Shown: positions 1 through 9,047 of the stretch, in pieces
Layout of the letters: each line of letters begins with the position of its first letter
Numbering within the stretch: position 1 is the first letter of the stretch
NCBI RefSeq assembly: GCF_001746415.1
Contig: NZ_MEHJ01000001.1
Coordinates: forward strand, 806,001-870,000
DNA: 64,000 nucleotides
Origin: Streptomyces agglomeratus
GTDB taxonomy: Bacteria; Actinomycetota; Actinomycetes; Streptomycetales; Streptomycetaceae
Direction: 5' to 3'
Translations under genes and position numbers: made by a program
Notes under the pieces: generated by a model
Databases searched by the model: none
The model's input: the letters and a program-made list of their open reading frames with translations, nothing else
Told to the model about the DNA's origin: nothing

Positions 1-1
1 C

Positions 2-574
2 AGTACGACGGGCCTCAGCGACGGCCAGGTCACCGGCCTCGACGCCACGGTGAACTACCCGGAGGGCACGGTGACGGGCCTCATCCAGACCAACGTGTGC
101 GCCGAACCCGGCGACAGCGGCGGGGCGCTCTTCACAGCCGACGGCAGCGCGATCGGCCTCACGTCGGGCGGCAGCGGGAACTGCACGGCGGGCGGCGAGA
201 CGTTCTTCCAGCCGGTCACCACGGCGCTCGAAGCGGTCGGTGCCCGGATCGGTGACGGCGCGGGCGGCGGTGCCGGCGACGACAACGGTGCGGGCGGGGC
301 TCAGGAGAACGGCGGAGCCGGTGACAACGCCGGTGCCGGTGCTGATGCGGGCGCCGATGCGGGCGCCGGTGCCGACGACAACGGCGGCGTCGCGGACAAC
401 GGCGGCGCGGAGGCGAACGCCGGTGCGGACGCCGGGGCAGATGGCGGGGCGGACGCCGGTGTCCCGGGCGACGACGGTGCGAACGACGGCGGTGCCGGCG
501 GACCCGACGAGGCTGGCGGCGGCGAGGCGCAGGGCGATGCGGCCGGCGACGGGGACGGCGGTCTGCACAACTGA
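2..574 (+). CDS. Streptogrisin-like S1 serine peptidase, 3' part, with Gly/Ala/Asp-rich tail
   Basis: The frame is open from the left edge, so the start and the catalytic His and Asp lie outside the window. The visible part reads [19 protein letters not shown], then [15 protein letters not shown], the nucleophile block of streptogrisin/alpha-lytic type chymotrypsin-fold peptidases (family S1). The Ser of GDSGG is the nucleophile, and the two Cys nearby match the usual disulfide of the fold. The peptidase domain ends near base 255. About 105 residues of low-complexity Gly, Ala, Asp and Asn follow, ending in GGLHN; this tail is not part of the family and may be a flexible cell-surface or wall-spanning stalk. 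Secretion is inferred from the family because no signal peptide is visible. The next gene is convergent, with a hairpin between. Confidence 0.9.
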   Translation, partial: STTGLSDGQVTGLDATVNYPEGTVTGLIQTNVCAEPGDSGGALFTADGSAIGLTSGGSGNCTAGGETFFQPVTTALEAVGARIGDGAGGGAGDDNGAGGAQENGGAGDNAGAGADAGADAGAGADDNGGVADNGGAEANAGADAGADGGADAGVPGDDGANDGGAGGPDEAGGGEAQGDAAGDGDGGLHN

Positions 575-600
575 CGCGATCCGCCCTCTTGATGGATGCA

Positions 601-636
601 CCGTTGCGCGCCCCGGTCGTGCGGGGCGCGCAACGG
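601..636. terminator. Bidirectional hairpin terminator
   Basis: A perfect 14-bp stem (601-614 with 623-636, arm CCGTTGCGCGCCCC) encloses an 8-base loop. It lies between the convergent S1 and S8 peptidase genes, so it can end both transcripts. There is no T-tract, as is usual for Streptomyces hairpin terminators. Confidence 0.8.
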
Positions 637-657
637 CGCGGTATGGGGGTGGTGGAC

Positions 658-2421
658 TCAGAAGGTCAGGTTCCAGGCGTCGACCCTGCCCGTGTCCTGG
701 GACGCGATGTCTCGGACGCGGAGCTTCCACGTGCCGTTCGCGGCTTCGGAAGAGGCGTTCACCGTGTACGTCTTGGCCACGTTGTCCGTGCCGTCGCTGT
801 TGGCGAAGTCCTCCAGGAGGTACACCGTCCCGTCCGGCGCGACGAGGGAGACGACCAGGTCACCGCGGTAGGTGTGCTTGATGTCCACGCCCACCTTGAG
901 GGTGGCCGGCGCGTTGCCGGTCACGCCCGAGACGGTGAGGGGGCTGTCGACGGTCGCGTTGTCCGCGATCGTGACGTCCGCGGTGTTCTCGAAGTACGAG
1001 CCGGGGAGCGGGGGCGTGCTGCCGACGGCCTGGAGCGCATCGGTCTGGCCCTCGCCGAAAAAGCCGTTCTTCGTGGTCGTACCCGTGCAGCGGCTGTCCG
1101 ACGGGCAGGCCGTGTCGGTCGCCTGTACGCCGAGCTTGGAGCGCAGGTCGGCCGGGGTGGCCGCCGGGTTGACGCTCGCCATGAGTGCCGCGACGCCCGC
1201 GACGTGCGGGGAGGCCATCGACGTACCGTTCATGTTGCCGTACTTGCCGCCCGGAAGCGTCGAGTAGATACCTGACGCACCGTCACCACCGGGTGCGGCG
1301 ATGTCGATGACTCCGTTGCCGAAGTTGGAGTACGACGCCTTCACGTTGCCCTTGCCCATCGCGGCGACGGTCACGACGCCCGGCAGCTCGGTCGGGATGT
1401 CGAGGCAGGCGTTGGTGATCGTCCGGGTGACGGGCGTGGAGTCGTTCGGGCTCTCGGTGTCGACCGTCTTGTTCGCCAGGTCGAGGTTGGAGTTGCCCGC
1501 CGCGGCGACCTGGAGCGAACCCTTGCGCTCCGCGTACTCCTGGGCGCGCTTGACGCCCTCGATGATGGCGGCCTGGTCCACGTTGTCAGGGCAGTTGAAC
1601 TGCCACGGGTCCGTGTAATAGCTGTTGTTGGTGACCTTGAAGCCGTGGTCACCGGCCCACATGAAACCGCAGATCGTGTTCTCGGCGAAGAACAGGCTGC
1701 TGCCCGGCTCGGCGATGCGGACCGAGGAGACCTTGACCCCCGGCGCCACCCCGACGACGCCCTTGCTGTTCTTGGCGGCCGCGATCGTACCGGCGACGTG
1801 CGTGCCGTGCGTACCGACGTCACGCCAGGCTCCGGCGCGGGTGTCCGCCTTGCCGTAGGCGCACGAGACGGAGTCGGCGGCGTTGAAGTTCGGGGCGATG
1901 TCCTGGTGCTGGTCGTCCACGCCCGTGTCGAGTACGCCTACCTTGACCGACGCGGAGCCGGTCGTCACCGACCACGCCTGGTCCGCCTTGATCTGGGTCA
2001 TGTCCCAGCGGGTCAGGCTCTCCGTGAGCGTGGTCGGCGACTGGGCCGGGTTCGCCGGCAGCGCGGGGTTGTACGCGTCGGCCGGAACGTCCGAGGTGCG
2101 CGTCGCGCCGACCTGCTGCACTCCCGTCACGCTCCGCATGGTCGAGGCGAAGCCGGCCGAGGCGGAGTGGGCGACGATCACGCCGATCGCGTCGTACGAG
2201 GCGAAGACCGAGCCACCGTTGCCCGCGACGGCCGTCCGTACGGCGCTGGTGTCCCCGGGGGCGGTGATCACGAGATGTGCGCGGGTGCCGGCGGCCCAAG
2301 CGGCGGCGGTCTGCGGCCCGGTGGCGACGGCCGCGGCGGGAGCCGCGAGGGCCAGGGTGGCTCCGAGGGCGACGGCGGCGACCGCGGGGGCCTGGAGCCG
2401 GCTGAATATGTGACGTCTCAA
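658..2421 (-). CDS. Secreted subtilisin-family (S8) serine peptidase with C-terminal P-domain
   Basis: The 587-residue protein has a signal peptide (MRRHIFSRL, then an Ala-rich core to about residue 32), a propeptide-like segment to about 135, the S8 catalytic domain (about 140-450) and a C-terminal proprotein-convertase P-domain (about 475-587). The triad is visible: Asp165 in VGVLDTG, His205 in GTHGTHVAG and Ser401 in NGTSMASPHVAG. The start is a TTG placed by GGAGG with a GACGCA spacer; the next codons are AGACGTCAC. The P-domain is a beta-sandwich that in kexins stabilises the catalytic domain, and in bacterial enzymes is often removed on maturation. The product should be an extracellular endopeptidase. 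It is convergent with the S1 peptidase, and the two may work together in extracellular protein breakdown. Confidence 0.95.
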   Translation of the reverse strand: MRRHIFSRLQAPAVAAVALGATLALAAPAAAVATGPQTAAAWAAGTRAHLVITAPGDTSAVRTAVAGNGGSVFASYDAIGVIVAHSASAGFASTMRSVTGVQQVGATRTSDVPADAYNPALPANPAQSPTTLTESLTRWDMTQIKADQAWSVTTGSASVKVGVLDTGVDDQHQDIAPNFNAADSVSCAYGKADTRAGAWRDVGTHGTHVAGTIAAAKNSKGVVGVAPGVKVSSVRIAEPGSSLFFAENTICGFMWAGDHGFKVTNNSYYTDPWQFNCPDNVDQAAIIEGVKRAQEYAERKGSLQVAAAGNSNLDLANKTVDTESPNDSTPVTRTITNACLDIPTELPGVVTVAAMGKGNVKASYSNFGNGVIDIAAPGGDGASGIYSTLPGGKYGNMNGTSMASPHVAGVAALMASVNPAATPADLRSKLGVQATDTACPSDSRCTGTTTKNGFFGEGQTDALQAVGSTPPLPGSYFENTADVTIADNATVDSPLTVSGVTGNAPATLKVGVDIKHTYRGDLVVSLVAPDGTVYLLEDFANSDGTDNVAKTYTVNASSEAANGTWKLRVRDIASQDTGRVDAWNLTF

Positions 2422-2631
2422 TGCGTCCTCCGAGTCCCGGCACGCCGATGGGGCCGCCGGGGACGAAACGTGTAGGGGGTGGACGCAAGATGTCAGACAG
2501 CCCCGCCGGGGAGTAAGAGGGGAATCCCTTGCAGTGCGCGGGACACGGGGCGAGGGTCCCGGCCGGGGGGCCTCAAGTGGCCGCGGTGCGCGGCGAGTCG
2601 GTCGCGCGGAGCAGCCGATGCGCGCGGCTCC

Positions 2632-3123
2632 TCACCGACGCAGGAGGGAGAGTTCCCGGTTCATCTCGGCGAGGAAGCGGACGACCACTCTCAGCTCGTC
2701 GGGGGTGAAACGGCCACGCGCGGCGTCGGTGCCCCGGGCGAGGGGCGAGAAGTAGTCCCGGGCCACCTTCTTGGCCGCCTCGGCGTAGTGCAGGTGCACC
2801 ACCCGGCGGTCGTCGGCCGCTCTGACCCGTCGGATGTGACCGGCCTTCTCCAGGCGGTCGAGGCACGCGGTCATGGCGCCCGACGTGAGGTTGAGCTGCT
2901 TGCGCAGCCTGCCGGGCGTCATGGGCCCGTCGTCGTCACGATCCCCGTCGAGGACCGCGATCAGCGCCTGTACGTCCGTGAGATGCAGGCCCTGCGACTG
3001 GGCGAACTCCTGGGCGATGCGATTGAACTCGCCGTTCAGGCGGCGCAACAGCACGGCGAACTCCTGCAACCCGATCGGGTCCTCGGAGGGAAGTGAGGGG
3101 GAGGGAGTGTCCGTGCTGCTCAT
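2632..3123 (-). CDS. MarR family transcriptional regulator
   Basis: This 163-residue winged-helix protein starts MSSTDTPSPS. The DNA-binding region covers about 60-110: MTPGRLRKQLNLTSGAMTACLDRLEKAGHIRR is the recognition-helix block and RAADDRRVVHL the wing with its conserved DDRR. Flanking helices (about 20-50 and 125-160) form the dimer interface. An open frame continues upstream over the neighbouring gene, but it is only the mirror of that gene, so the ATG at 3123 is taken as the start. It is divergent from an MMPL exporter with a 57-base gap that holds a strong inverted repeat, the classic layout of a MarR repressor controlling an efflux pump and itself. Confidence 0.92.
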   Translation of the reverse strand: MSSTDTPSPSLPSEDPIGLQEFAVLLRRLNGEFNRIAQEFAQSQGLHLTDVQALIAVLDGDRDDDGPMTPGRLRKQLNLTSGAMTACLDRLEKAGHIRRVRAADDRRVVHLHYAEAAKKVARDYFSPLARGTDAARGRFTPDELRVVVRFLAEMNRELSLLRR

Positions 3124-3138
3124 CTCACCAGGATAAGG

Positions 3139-3173
3139 TATCTCGACCATTGACATACTTGATGGATGAGATA
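3139..3173. promoter_or_regulatory. Inverted-repeat operator between MarR and MMPL genes
   Basis: Arms TATCTCGACCAT (3139-3150) and ATGGATGAGATA (3162-3173) match at 10 of 12 positions (TATCTCnnCCAT / ATGGnnGAGATA) around an 11-base centre. A TTGACA element (3150-3155) sits inside, facing the exporter. Arm length, centre spacing and location between divergent genes fit a MarR dimer site. Confidence 0.7.
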
Positions 3174-3180
3174 ATTTCCT

Positions 3181-5310
3181 ATGTTGCTTGGGAACCTCAT
3201 GAGAAGCACATCGCGCTGGGCCCGTTGGCTGGTACCCGTGGCGCTCCTGATCATTTGGCTGGGCGTCGGTGGGACGCTCGGCCCGTATGCCGGCAAGCTG
3301 GGCGAGGTGGCCACCAATGACCAGGCCGCGTTCCTGCCGCGCAGCGCGGAGTCCACCCGGGTGCTCCAGGCCCGCGAGGCGTTCGACCAGGCGAAAACGG
3401 TGCCGGCCATCGTCGTGTGGACGGTGGACGGGCCCCCGGTCACCCGGGAGCAGCGGGCCGCCGCGACGAAGGCGGTCGGCGCGCTGGCCGGACAGCCCGG
3501 GGTCGTCGGCCGGCCCTCGCCCGCGCTCGTGTCGAAGGACGGCGCGGCGATGCAGGCCGTCGTCCAGTTGGAACCGGATCTGGGCGAGGAACTGCCGGTC
3601 GTCCTCCAGGAGGTACGCGAGGCAGCACAGGGCGTGCCGGGCTCGGTGGCGCGCATCGCGGGCCCGGCGGCGAGCCAGGCCGATCTGTCCGACGCGTTCG
3701 CCGGCATCGACGGGCTGCTGGTGGGCGTGGCGCTCGGCGCGGTGCTGCTGATCCTGGTGCTGGTCTACCGGAGCGCGCTGCTGCCGTTCGTCATCATCCT
3801 GGGGGCGGTTTTCGCCCTCGGGCTGGCGTGTGCGGTGGTCTACGCGCTGGCGGACCGGGACCTGGTGCGGGTGGACGGCCAGGTGCAGGGCATCCTGTCC
3901 ATCCTGGTGATCGGGGCGGCCACCGACTACGCCCTGCTGCTCGCCGCGCGCTTCCGCGAGGAACTCGCCGCGCGAGCCGACCGTACGACCGCCGCCCTCG
4001 CCGCGGTACGCCGTTCCCTCGGTGCCATCACGGCGAGCGCGGCCACCGTGGCGCTGGGTCTGCTGGCCCTGCTCGCGAGCGACCTCACCAACAATCGCGC
4101 GCTCGGGCCGGTCGGCGCGATCGGCATCGTCTGCGCCGTGCTGTCCAGCCTGACGTTCCTGCCGGCTGTGCTGGCCCTGCTCGGCCGTACCGCCTACTGG
4201 CCGGCCGGACCGAAGCCGTCGGACGCCGGAGCGGAGGGGCGCGGCGTATGGCACCGCGTCGCCGCCCTGGTCGACCGCCGGCCGCGGCGGGTGTGGGTCA
4301 CCACCGCCCTCGTGCTGACGGCCTTCGCCGCGCTCTCCCCGACGTTGTCCTCCAAGGGCGTCCCGCTCGACGAGATCTTCGTCAACGACGCCCCGTCGGT
4401 CACCGCCCAGGAAACCCTCGGCGAGCACTTTCCGGCCGGTTCGGGCAACCCGGCAGTCATCATCGCCGACTCGGGACGTGCCGCGGCGGTGAGGGCCGCG
4501 GCGGAGAGCACGGAAGGTGTCGCCTCAACCGCGGCCGTTTCGGCGTCAGGCCGGCCGGGCGCCGGCGAACCGCTCGTCGTGGACGGGCGGTTGCGCATCG
4601 ACGCCACTCTCGAAGCGGCCGCCGACAGTGACGCCGCGAAGGACACCGTTGAACGGCTGCGCGAGAAGGTGCACGCGGTGAGCGGCGCCGGCGCGCTGGT
4701 CGGCGGCTACACGGCGCAGCAGTACGACACCCAGCAGACGGCCGCCCGTGACCGGACGGTCATCGTGCCTGTCGTGCTCGTCGTCATTCTGCTGATCCTC
4801 GTGCTGCTGCTGCGCTCGCTGCTGGTCCCCGTGCTGCTGGTGGCGACGGTCGCGCTCAACTTCCTGGCGACGCTGGGGGTGTCGGCGCTCGTCTTCGAGC
4901 ATCTCCTCGGCTTCAGCGGGACCGATGCGTCGGTCCCGCTCTACGGGTTCGTGTTCCTGGTGGCCCTCGGCGTCGACTACAACATCTTCCTGATGTCGCG
5001 GGTCCGGGAGGAGGCGCTCACCCACGGCACCCGCCAGGGTGTCCTGCGCGGGCTCGCCACGACCGGCGGGGTGATCACCTCGGCGGGCGTGGTGCTGGCG
5101 GCGACGTTCGCGGCCCTGATGGTGATCCCGCTGGCCTTCCTGGCACAGATCGCCTTCATCGTGGCCTTCGGCGTGCTGCTGGACACCCTGGTGGTCCGCT
5201 CCCTGCTGGTGCCGGCGCTGGTGGTCGACATCGGCCCCCGGGCGTGGTGGCCGAGCGCCCTGGCCAGAGGTGACGCCCAGGCAGAGTCGGCGGCGGAGCG
5301 CGCGAAGTAG
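3181..5310 (+). CDS. MMPL family RND-type exporter
   Basis: The 709-residue membrane protein has the two-fold RND plan of MMPL/HAE2 proteins: a TM segment at the N-terminus (WARWLVPVALLIIWLGVGG), an extracytoplasmic domain (about 40-180), five or six TM helices (about 180-340), a second outer domain (about 385-525) and a final helical block (about 525-685). GAATDYALLL and ALGVDYNIFLMSR are the paired Asp-Tyr motifs of TM4 and TM10 involved in proton coupling. MMPL proteins export lipids, polyketides or drugs. The ATG at 3181 lies 8 bases past the operator with no clear ribosome site; the in-frame ATG at 3199, after TGGGAAC, is a possible alternative. Expression is probably repressed by the adjacent MarR protein. 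The substrate is unknown. Confidence 0.93.
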   Translation: MLLGNLMRSTSRWARWLVPVALLIIWLGVGGTLGPYAGKLGEVATNDQAAFLPRSAESTRVLQAREAFDQAKTVPAIVVWTVDGPPVTREQRAAATKAVGALAGQPGVVGRPSPALVSKDGAAMQAVVQLEPDLGEELPVVLQEVREAAQGVPGSVARIAGPAASQADLSDAFAGIDGLLVGVALGAVLLILVLVYRSALLPFVIILGAVFALGLACAVVYALADRDLVRVDGQVQGILSILVIGAATDYALLLAARFREELAARADRTTAALAAVRRSLGAITASAATVALGLLALLASDLTNNRALGPVGAIGIVCAVLSSLTFLPAVLALLGRTAYWPAGPKPSDAGAEGRGVWHRVAALVDRRPRRVWVTTALVLTAFAALSPTLSSKGVPLDEIFVNDAPSVTAQETLGEHFPAGSGNPAVIIADSGRAAAVRAAAESTEGVASTAAVSASGRPGAGEPLVVDGRLRIDATLEAAADSDAAKDTVERLREKVHAVSGAGALVGGYTAQQYDTQQTAARDRTVIVPVVLVVILLILVLLLRSLLVPVLLVATVALNFLATLGVSALVFEHLLGFSGTDASVPLYGFVFLVALGVDYNIFLMSRVREEALTHGTRQGVLRGLATTGGVITSAGVVLAATFAALMVIPLAFLAQIAFIVAFGVLLDTLVVRSLLVPALVVDIGPRAWWPSALARGDAQAESAAERAK

Positions 5311-5360
5311 CCGTCCACGCGCCTCCTCTGCCCAATCCGGCACCGTGCGGCGCGGCGATC

Positions 5361-5420
5361 GCGTCAGCGCGCACGGCAGACGGAGGCTCACTTGCAGCCT
5401 CCGCCTGCCGTGCGCTGACG
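5361..5420. terminator. Long imperfect hairpin downstream of the MMPL gene
   Basis: About 26 base pairs form between 5361-5388 and 5396-5420 around the loop CACTTGC, with one mismatch and a two-base bulge. The position 50 bases after the MMPL stop suggests termination. The bulge and unusual length also allow a mobile-repeat origin. Confidence 0.65.
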
Positions 5421-5567
5421 TGCGTCGCCTTCCGCTCCCGTGGCCGGACGCACGCGGGTCGCCGTACGAGCGGATCGTCGCGGCGCAGCCACTCGCCACG
5501 CACAGCGTCGTACAAGCTTGGAACTATTCGCGGGCGGCCATGCCTCACGGCTGCCTACGCTCCTGCC

Positions 5568-6329
5568 ATGCCGAACGCAGAGCTTCAGCGGATCACCTCC
5601 TTCCTCTCGGCCTTCGCCCGCCGCCAGGCCGCCCGCGTCGTCGACCTGCCGGGCGGGTTCGCCGTGTACGACGACGCCTTCGCGCATTCGCGCGCGAACA
5701 ACCAGGTGGTCATCGACGGGGGCGTCGACTGCGAGGCTCTGCCCGCCATCGCGGAGGAGGCACTGGGGCATCTGCCTCACCGACTGATCTCCGTCCTTGA
5801 CGACGAAGTCGCACTGGCGTGTGCGGAGCCACTGATCCGGGCCGGATACGCCCACTCCACCTACCTGGTCATGCTGCACACCGGCCCGGTGCCAGCCGGC
5901 GCACCCGCTGAGGAGGTGGACCTCGACGCGATACGCGTCCCCCTCACCCGGCGCTGGCGGGACCTCCTTCCGGACGTGGGCGACGAGGTCGTACGCCACC
6001 TCGTCGACCGACGCGAGGCCCGCCGTCGCGGGGCCGGCATCGTTCGCTTCATCGGTGCCCGCACGCCGGACGGCGAGGTCGCCTCATGGGCCGACCTCTA
6101 CCTCGACCCGGCAACCGGCACAGCGCAGATCGAGGACCTGATCACCTCGGAGGCCCACCTCGGGCGCGGTTACGCCGATGCCGTCCTCACCACCGCCTTG
6201 CGCCTCGCCGCGAACGAGGACTGCGGCGCCCGGTTCCTGACCGCCGATGCGGCGGACTGGCCACGGCACTGGTACGAGCGCCGCGGCTTCGCCGTCATCG
6301 GCCACTCGCACTGCTTCGAACGCGGCTGA
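5568..6329 (+). CDS. GNAT family N-acetyltransferase
   Basis: In this 253-residue protein the GNAT fold occupies the C-terminal half: GEVASWADLYLDPATGTAQIEDLITSE is the beta4-beta5 region and EAHLGRGYADAVL the acetyl-CoA loop (Q/RxxGxG/A type), ending in HWYERRGFAVIG, a typical beta6-beta7 ending. The N-terminal half (about 1-110) resembles a degenerate second GNAT unit, as in tandem GNATs. The substrate cannot be told. It stands alone: the hairpin at 5361-5420 precedes it and a kinase gene follows after 112 bases. The start ATG is followed by CCGAACGCAGAG. Confidence 0.85.
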   Translation: MPNAELQRITSFLSAFARRQAARVVDLPGGFAVYDDAFAHSRANNQVVIDGGVDCEALPAIAEEALGHLPHRLISVLDDEVALACAEPLIRAGYAHSTYLVMLHTGPVPAGAPAEEVDLDAIRVPLTRRWRDLLPDVGDEVVRHLVDRREARRRGAGIVRFIGARTPDGEVASWADLYLDPATGTAQIEDLITSEAHLGRGYADAVLTTALRLAANEDCGARFLTADAADWPRHWYERRGFAVIGHSHCFERG

Positions 6330-6441
6330 TCGCGGGACCGGAGGCCGGTCGGACCTCCTGGCACACCAGCACAGCCGCCGAAAGCCCTTGGGCAGCCCAC
6401 GGCCGATCGTGAGCGGCGCGCTGCTCGTAAACTGAGCCGCT

Positions 6442-8175
6442 ATGAACACCAAGGAGGCCGGCAGACGGCTGATCGACGGCCGGTTCGAACTGCTCGGCAG
6501 ACTCGGCAGCGGCGGTATGGGCACCGTGTGGCGGGCCCGGGACATCGTGCTGCACCGTGAAGTGGCATTGAAGGAAGTACGTTCGCCCGACCCCGCGCTG
6601 TCGGAGGCGGACCCGGCCCGGGCGCGCATGCTCAGCGAGCGCGTGCTGCGAGAGGCCCGGGCGCTCGCCCGCCTCGCCCATCCGCATGTGGTCACCATCC
6701 ATCACATCGTGGATTCGTCGGACGGGCCCCACCCGTGGATCGTCATGGAGCTGGTTCCCGGGCAGTCCCTGCACGACCGCCTGGCCCAGGGCCCGTTGAG
6801 CGTTCCGGAAGCACTGGCCGTGGGGCGCGGCGTGCTGTCCGCTCTCCGGGCCGCCCACAGTGCGGGCATCCAGCACCGGGACGTGAAGCCCGCCAACGTC
6901 CTTCTGCGGCCCGACGGCAGCCCCGTCCTGACGGACTTCGGTATCGCTGTACTGCGCGAGTCGACCAGCCTGACCGCCACCGGTGACCTCATCGGCTCCC
7001 CCGAGTACATCGCACCCGAGCGCATCCGGGGCGAAGAAGGCAACCCGGCCTCCGACCTGTGGTCGCTCGGCATGCTGCTCTATACCGCGTTGGAGGGGCA
7101 CCACCCGCTCAGGCGCGAGACCAGCCTGTCGACCCTGGTCGCGGTCCTCGACGAGCCGATACCCCCGCCCGTGCGCTCGGGGCCGCTCACCGTGCTGCTC
7201 ACCGCCCTGCTCACGCGGGACGTCGCGGCCAGGCCGGACGCGTCACGGCTGGAGCAGATGTTCATCGACGCCGGACGCGGAGTCGGTGACGGCCGTTCGA
7301 CCACCGCGGTGTTGCGCGCACGGCCCGCGGCTCCCGGCGCTGCCACCGGGCCCGGTGTCGCGGCCACCCACCCGACGCCGGCCGGGCCTGCGGGCACTCC
7401 TCCTTCGACCGCCCCGCCGTACGGCTTCGGCCCTCCGCCACCTCCGGTCACCGTTTTCGACACCCCGTCGCGCTCCGCCCCGCCCCAGCCACGGCGAAGG
7501 CGGTGGACAGCACCCGTCCTGACCGCTGCGGTGCTCGCGGCAGCGCTGGTGGCTCTGCTGAACGCCCTTCCGCTCAACACCGGTTTGTTCAGCGGATTCA
7601 GCCGTGACCAGAAGGAGAAATCGACCTCGACGGCGGGTCTCACCGGCGGTACGGACACTCCGAAGACAACCGAGCGGAAGGGGGACGGGCAGCCGGGACA
7701 GGCGTCCCTTCCGCCGTCCAAGCAGACGAAGAACCTCCTCACCCCCGATCGTGTGCGGGAGGCGATCGCGGCGCTCAAGGCCAAGACAGGGACGACGAAG
7801 TTCTTCGAGTTCACGGTTTACAAGGAGTACGCGATCGCCGGCGTTCCGGTCCGGGGCAGCCGGACGAAGTACGACCGCTTCGTGTACCGGAACGGCTACG
7901 CCGCCGAAGAGGGCCCTGCAGGCACTGCCATCGGCGCGGACGCAGGCCCCATCGACATCAGCAAGGTGGACTGGGACAAGCTGCCGGCGCTCATCCGGAA
8001 AGCCGACCAGGATCTCGGCATCACCGAACCGACGATGCGTTACGTCATCGTCCGCGGTCCCATATTCGAGAGCGTGCCGACGGTCAACGTCTACCTGAGC
8101 GACGAATACCACTCGTCCGGATACCTCGCCGCCGATTTCGACGGCTCAGTGCTGAACACCGTGGCGGCCGACTGA
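6442..8175 (+). CDS. Membrane-anchored Ser/Thr protein kinase (PknB-like)
   Basis: The 577-residue protein has an N-terminal Hanks-type kinase domain (about 14-275): glycine loop LGSGGMGTVW (21-30), Lys44 in VALKEV, catalytic loop HRDVKPAN with Asp147 and Asn152, DFG at 165-167 and GSPEYIAPE as the P+1 segment, so it looks active. A Pro/Ala-rich linker (about 290-350) and basic RRRR precede one TM helix (about 355-375). The extracytoplasmic part (376-577) is not a PASTA domain. It has a Lys/Thr/Gly-rich stalk, then a compact 130-residue domain starting NLLTPDRVREAIAALKAKTG. This resembles the sensor parts of many streptomycete kinases whose ligands are unknown. It stands as a single gene, convergent with the following GNAT gene. 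Confidence 0.95.
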   Translation: MNTKEAGRRLIDGRFELLGRLGSGGMGTVWRARDIVLHREVALKEVRSPDPALSEADPARARMLSERVLREARALARLAHPHVVTIHHIVDSSDGPHPWIVMELVPGQSLHDRLAQGPLSVPEALAVGRGVLSALRAAHSAGIQHRDVKPANVLLRPDGSPVLTDFGIAVLRESTSLTATGDLIGSPEYIAPERIRGEEGNPASDLWSLGMLLYTALEGHHPLRRETSLSTLVAVLDEPIPPPVRSGPLTVLLTALLTRDVAARPDASRLEQMFIDAGRGVGDGRSTTAVLRARPAAPGAATGPGVAATHPTPAGPAGTPPSTAPPYGFGPPPPPVTVFDTPSRSAPPQPRRRRWTAPVLTAAVLAAALVALLNALPLNTGLFSGFSRDQKEKSTSTAGLTGGTDTPKTTERKGDGQPGQASLPPSKQTKNLLTPDRVREAIAALKAKTGTTKFFEFTVYKEYAIAGVPVRGSRTKYDRFVYRNGYAAEEGPAGTAIGADAGPIDISKVDWDKLPALIRKADQDLGITEPTMRYVIVRGPIFESVPTVNVYLSDEYHSSGYLAADFDGSVLNTVAAD

Positions 8176-8255
8176 CCGCGACTGGCTGTGCCCGGCCCAA
8201 GGACGACGGCACGCTGCCCGGCGCAGAAGCCTTCGGCCGGGTGTGCGCTCCTGGA

Positions 8256-8753
8256 TCAGCAGGCTCGCTCGTATTCGACCTGGTCCAGTGCGTTGCCGTC
8301 GCCGAAGTCGAAGGCCCGTGCGGCGCCGGTCTCGGTGAAACCGCACTTGGTGTAGAAGCGACGGGACTGCGGGGTGTCACGCAGCGTCCACAGGTGCACG
8401 CGAGCGAATCCGTCTTCGCGGAGACGGCGCAGCGTCCCGGTCATCAGCGCGGCGGCGACACCGCTGCCCCAGCCGTCCGGGTGACTGTAGAAACTACAGA
8501 TCTCAGCCAGACCGTGCCGGGTCTCGGACGGGAGGAAGACGGAAAGCGCAAGTGGGCGGTCGTCAACGACGGCGAGCAGGATCGTCCCTCTCCCGTCCGC
8601 GATCCGCTCGTGCCATCGGGTCCGCCTGCTCTGGACAGCGCGCGCGGCGAACTCCGGCTCGAAGAAGGGGGCGTACGCCACCTCCCAGGCGGCGGCGTGG
8701 ATTTCACCCAGCACGTGGCCGTCGTTCGGACCGGCGTGACGAACCTCGATCAT
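8256..8753 (-). CDS. GNAT family N-acetyltransferase
   Basis: The 165-residue protein starts MIEVRHAGPNDGHVLGEIHAAAW, a normal GNAT N-terminus. Acetyl-CoA loop: HPDGWGSGVAAALM. End block: SRRFYTKCGFTETGAAR. A GTG 17 codons further upstream is in frame, but the family alignment I recall and the GGTAGGG upstream favour the ATG. The substrate is not predictable. It converges with the kinase gene; the 80 bases between hold only a weak hairpin (around 8217-8241). Confidence 0.88.
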   Translation of the reverse strand: MIEVRHAGPNDGHVLGEIHAAAWEVAYAPFFEPEFAARAVQSRRTRWHERIADGRGTILLAVVDDRPLALSVFLPSETRHGLAEICSFYSHPDGWGSGVAAALMTGTLRRLREDGFARVHLWTLRDTPQSRRFYTKCGFTETGAARAFDFGDGNALDQVEYERAC

Positions 8754-9047
8754 CCGGATCACCCTACCCAGGAACGTTCCGAGCGGGACGAGGATTCCTG
8801 ACACGAGCAGCGGATCAACCGGCCGCGACGGGCGAACCGTGAGGCGGTGGCGTGGTGGTGCTCCCGGCGTGCGCCAGGTGCCGCCGGCCGTCGCCGCCGG
8901 AGACAGTAGGAACCCTCCAAGCCCGGCTGGACAGCGTTGTGCCGGTCAAGATCACCGCGTTCGTGCGCACCGCCGCAGACTTGCGGGACGGGGTGGCCGA
9001 GGCGGCCGCCGCGCCCTTGCCCGTGACGACATCTGGGACACCACACC

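Noticed and set aside
3124..4428. Long upstream extension of the MarR frame across the MMPL gene
   Set aside because: It reads the opposite strand of the exporter and has no protein-like pattern. The MarR family start lies at 3123.
8918..9020. Possible DUF1697 fragment (ARLDSVVPVKITAFVRTAADL)
   Set aside because: The similarity is only to a recalled pattern of about 25 residues, without the family's core motifs. Not enough to call a pseudogene.
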